From the NCBI GenBank assembly GCA_009379915.1, contig WHSV01000026.1:1-40949 (forward strand): 40,949 bases of DNA, given 5' to 3'. The position numbers and the translations under genes were made by a program. Source of the DNA: Actinomycetota bacterium. GTDB lineage: Bacteria; Actinomycetota; CADDZG01; WHSQ01. How positions within the stretch are numbered: the first letter of the stretch is position 1; the number at the start of each line of letters is the position of its first letter. The notes beneath the pieces were generated by a model that ran no database searches, had not been told where the DNA came from, and saw only the letters and a program-made list of their open reading frames with translations. Shown piece after piece: positions 39,721-40,949 of the stretch.

Positions 39721-40879
39721 CAGTCGCCACACTCCCGCCCGGAATCCGGCGGCACCGTGGCAAGTACCAGGTTCGCTACTACGGATCTGATGGACGCGAG
39801 CGGGCTCGCAGTTTCGCCAGGCTGACCGACGCGAAGACGTTCAAGGCCTCCGTCACGACCGACAAGGCGCGCGGAGAATGGCACGACTCGCGGCTCGGCC
39901 GCGTCCGGCTCAGCGAGTACGCGCGACAGTGGGCCGAGACCAAGGGCAACGTCAACGAGCGAACACGCATCAACATCGAGGGCAGGCTTCGCAACCACAT
40001 CACGCCGACCTTCGGCACTTCTCCCCTGTCGTCGATCGAGCCGCAGGACGTCCGTAGCTGGATCACCGATTTGAAAGCACGAGGTCTGGCCCCGTCGACC
40101 GTGCGCGCCACCTATCGCACCTTCGGTCAGATCATGCGAACCGCTGAGGTCGACGGACTGATTCGACGGTCTCCCTGCGTCGGAGTCGAGCTACCGGCCG
40201 AGACCTCGCATGACGAGATGCATTTCCTCACCGAAGAGCAAGTCGTAAGACTGGCCGAGGCGATCTCCGCGCGCTATCGCTGCGCGATTCTTATGGACGC
40301 GTACACTGGACTGAGAGCCGGTGAATTGTGGGCACTGACCCTCCAGCGAGTAGACATGCTTCGTGGAGTCGTCGACGTCGCAGAATCGCTCTCAGAAGTC
40401 CGAGGCGCTCTCGTCACCGGGCCGACCAAGACTCGTGCGCGTCGCTCCGTAACCCTCCCCCGCTTCCTGGTGGAGACGATCGGCGAGCACCTAGCCGAGT
40501 TTCCCTCAAGTGCCTACTTGTTCACATCGGCTGACGGAGGCCGGTCAGGCATCGCAACTTCATGCGCCGTCACTTCAAGCGAGCCGTTCGAAACGCTGGA
40601 TTGCCTGAGGGCCTTCGCTTCCATGACTTGCGCCACACCTGCGCCGCCGTCCTCATCGGGCAGGATTGGAACCCCAAGCAGATCCAGCAGCGCCTCGGCC
40701 ATAGCTCGATCCGGACGACCCTCGATCGGTACGGGCATCTGTTCGAGGGCCATGACGCACGGCTACTCGAGGGTCTCGACGACGGCTTCAGAGAGGCGAG
40801 CCTGCGGACCAATGCGGACCAAAAGCGGACCGCGGGTGATTCCGTTACCTTCCTGGACGCGAGTCGGGGCCCCCAATGA
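39717..40879 (+). pseudogene. int: Phage-type tyrosine recombinase, one frameshift
   Basis: ATG 39717 follows GGGAGG by 7 bases. An arm-binding domain (GKYQVRYYGSDGRERARSFA) and core-binding domain (RLSEYARQWAETKGNVNERT) lead to the catalytic domain with Arg in YTGLRAGELWAL and Lys in GPTKTRARRSVTLP. Near 40539-40543 one C is missing (GGCCGG for GGCCCGG); restoring it continues PVRHRNFMRRHFKRAV with HDLRHT, LGHSS and the nucleophile Tyr in DRYGHLF. Full length would be about 387 residues. The stop is 26 bases from the 3' end of tRNA-Gly, the likely attachment site. Confidence 0.88.
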
Positions 40880-40905
40880 GGCCCCTGACCTGCGCTTTCA
40901 CTCAG

Positions 40906-40949
40906 AGCGGGCGACCGGATTCGAACCGGCGACCCTCACCTTGGCAAGG
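40906..40949 (-). tRNA. tRNA-Gly (GCC anticodon), partial at window end
   Basis: Read on the minus strand, the visible 44 bases give the anticodon loop TTGCCAA (anticodon GCC), a variable region, the T arm CGGTTCGAATCCG and the acceptor half CGCCCGC with discriminator U. No CCA is encoded. The 5' half lies beyond the window. Its 3' end faces the integrase. Confidence 0.88.

Overview
The window is GC-rich DNA that looks like a chromosome segment from an actinobacterium. The reasons are: a biotin operon followed by a BsaP-like small Fe-S protein, an F420-type PPOX protein, a SARP/BTAD regulator, a DevS/DevR-like two-component pair with CBS-domain proteins, Ku, and several genes whose start codon sits 6-8 bases after a TANNNT -10 box, as in leaderless transcripts. 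The species cannot be named from the sequence.

Layout. (1) 0-2.3 kb: an accessory end with an RHH antitoxin/Doc toxin pair and a frameshifted tyrosine recombinase beside tRNA-Val(GAC) and tRNA-Cys(GCA). (2) 2.4-18.4 kb: mostly intact housekeeping genes: a Tat-exported cyclase-family hydrolase, a DedA-PAP2 fusion, bioA-bioF-bioD-bioB-bsaP with a 150-bp insertion before bsaP, a thioesterase, a PfkB sugar kinase, a PYROXD2-like FAD enzyme, small redox proteins, a GNAT enzyme, a PQQ-type sugar dehydrogenase lipoprotein, an ornithine cyclodeaminase/mu-crystallin protein, a DUF7662 protein and Ku. (3) 18.4-20.5 kb: a frameshifted beta-propeller lipoprotein, a broken multicopper oxidase, and a 30-residue membrane peptide with a very strong ribosome binding site. 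(4) 20.5-31.9 kb: a fermentative and low-oxygen block with acetate kinase, phosphoketolase, a DoxX-like protein, a zinc alcohol dehydrogenase, four CBS-domain proteins, a GAF histidine kinase with a NarL-type regulator, and 5' fragments of a VIT1 transporter and a P-type ATPase. It resembles the DosR/OsdR dormancy regulons of other actinobacteria. (5) 31.5-32.95 kb: gene debris, with a truncated receiver-like protein, an IS21-family remnant, an AraC tail and a dispersed repeat. (6) 33-39.1 kb: an ABM-fold protein, an AhpC/TSA-like protein, a DUF4242 protein, a SARP/BTAD-TPR regulator, an alpha/beta hydrolase-LuxR fusion and azlCD. (7) 39.1-40.9 kb: a second repeat copy, a small ORF and a second frameshifted tyrosine recombinase abutting tRNA-Gly(GCC), which runs off the window.

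How it fits together. BioA, BioF, BioD and BioB make biotin from KAPA precursors, and BsaP probably supports the Fe-S chemistry of BioB. Xfp and AckA form a short route from sugar phosphates to acetate and ATP, placed next to the sensor kinase/regulator and CBS proteins that could control it under low oxygen or low energy. Two integrase-tRNA pairs bracket the window, so both edges are island attachment regions.

Caution. At least eight genes carry single-base frameshifts, many in short homopolymers and of both signs. This may be sequencing or assembly error as much as real gene decay.
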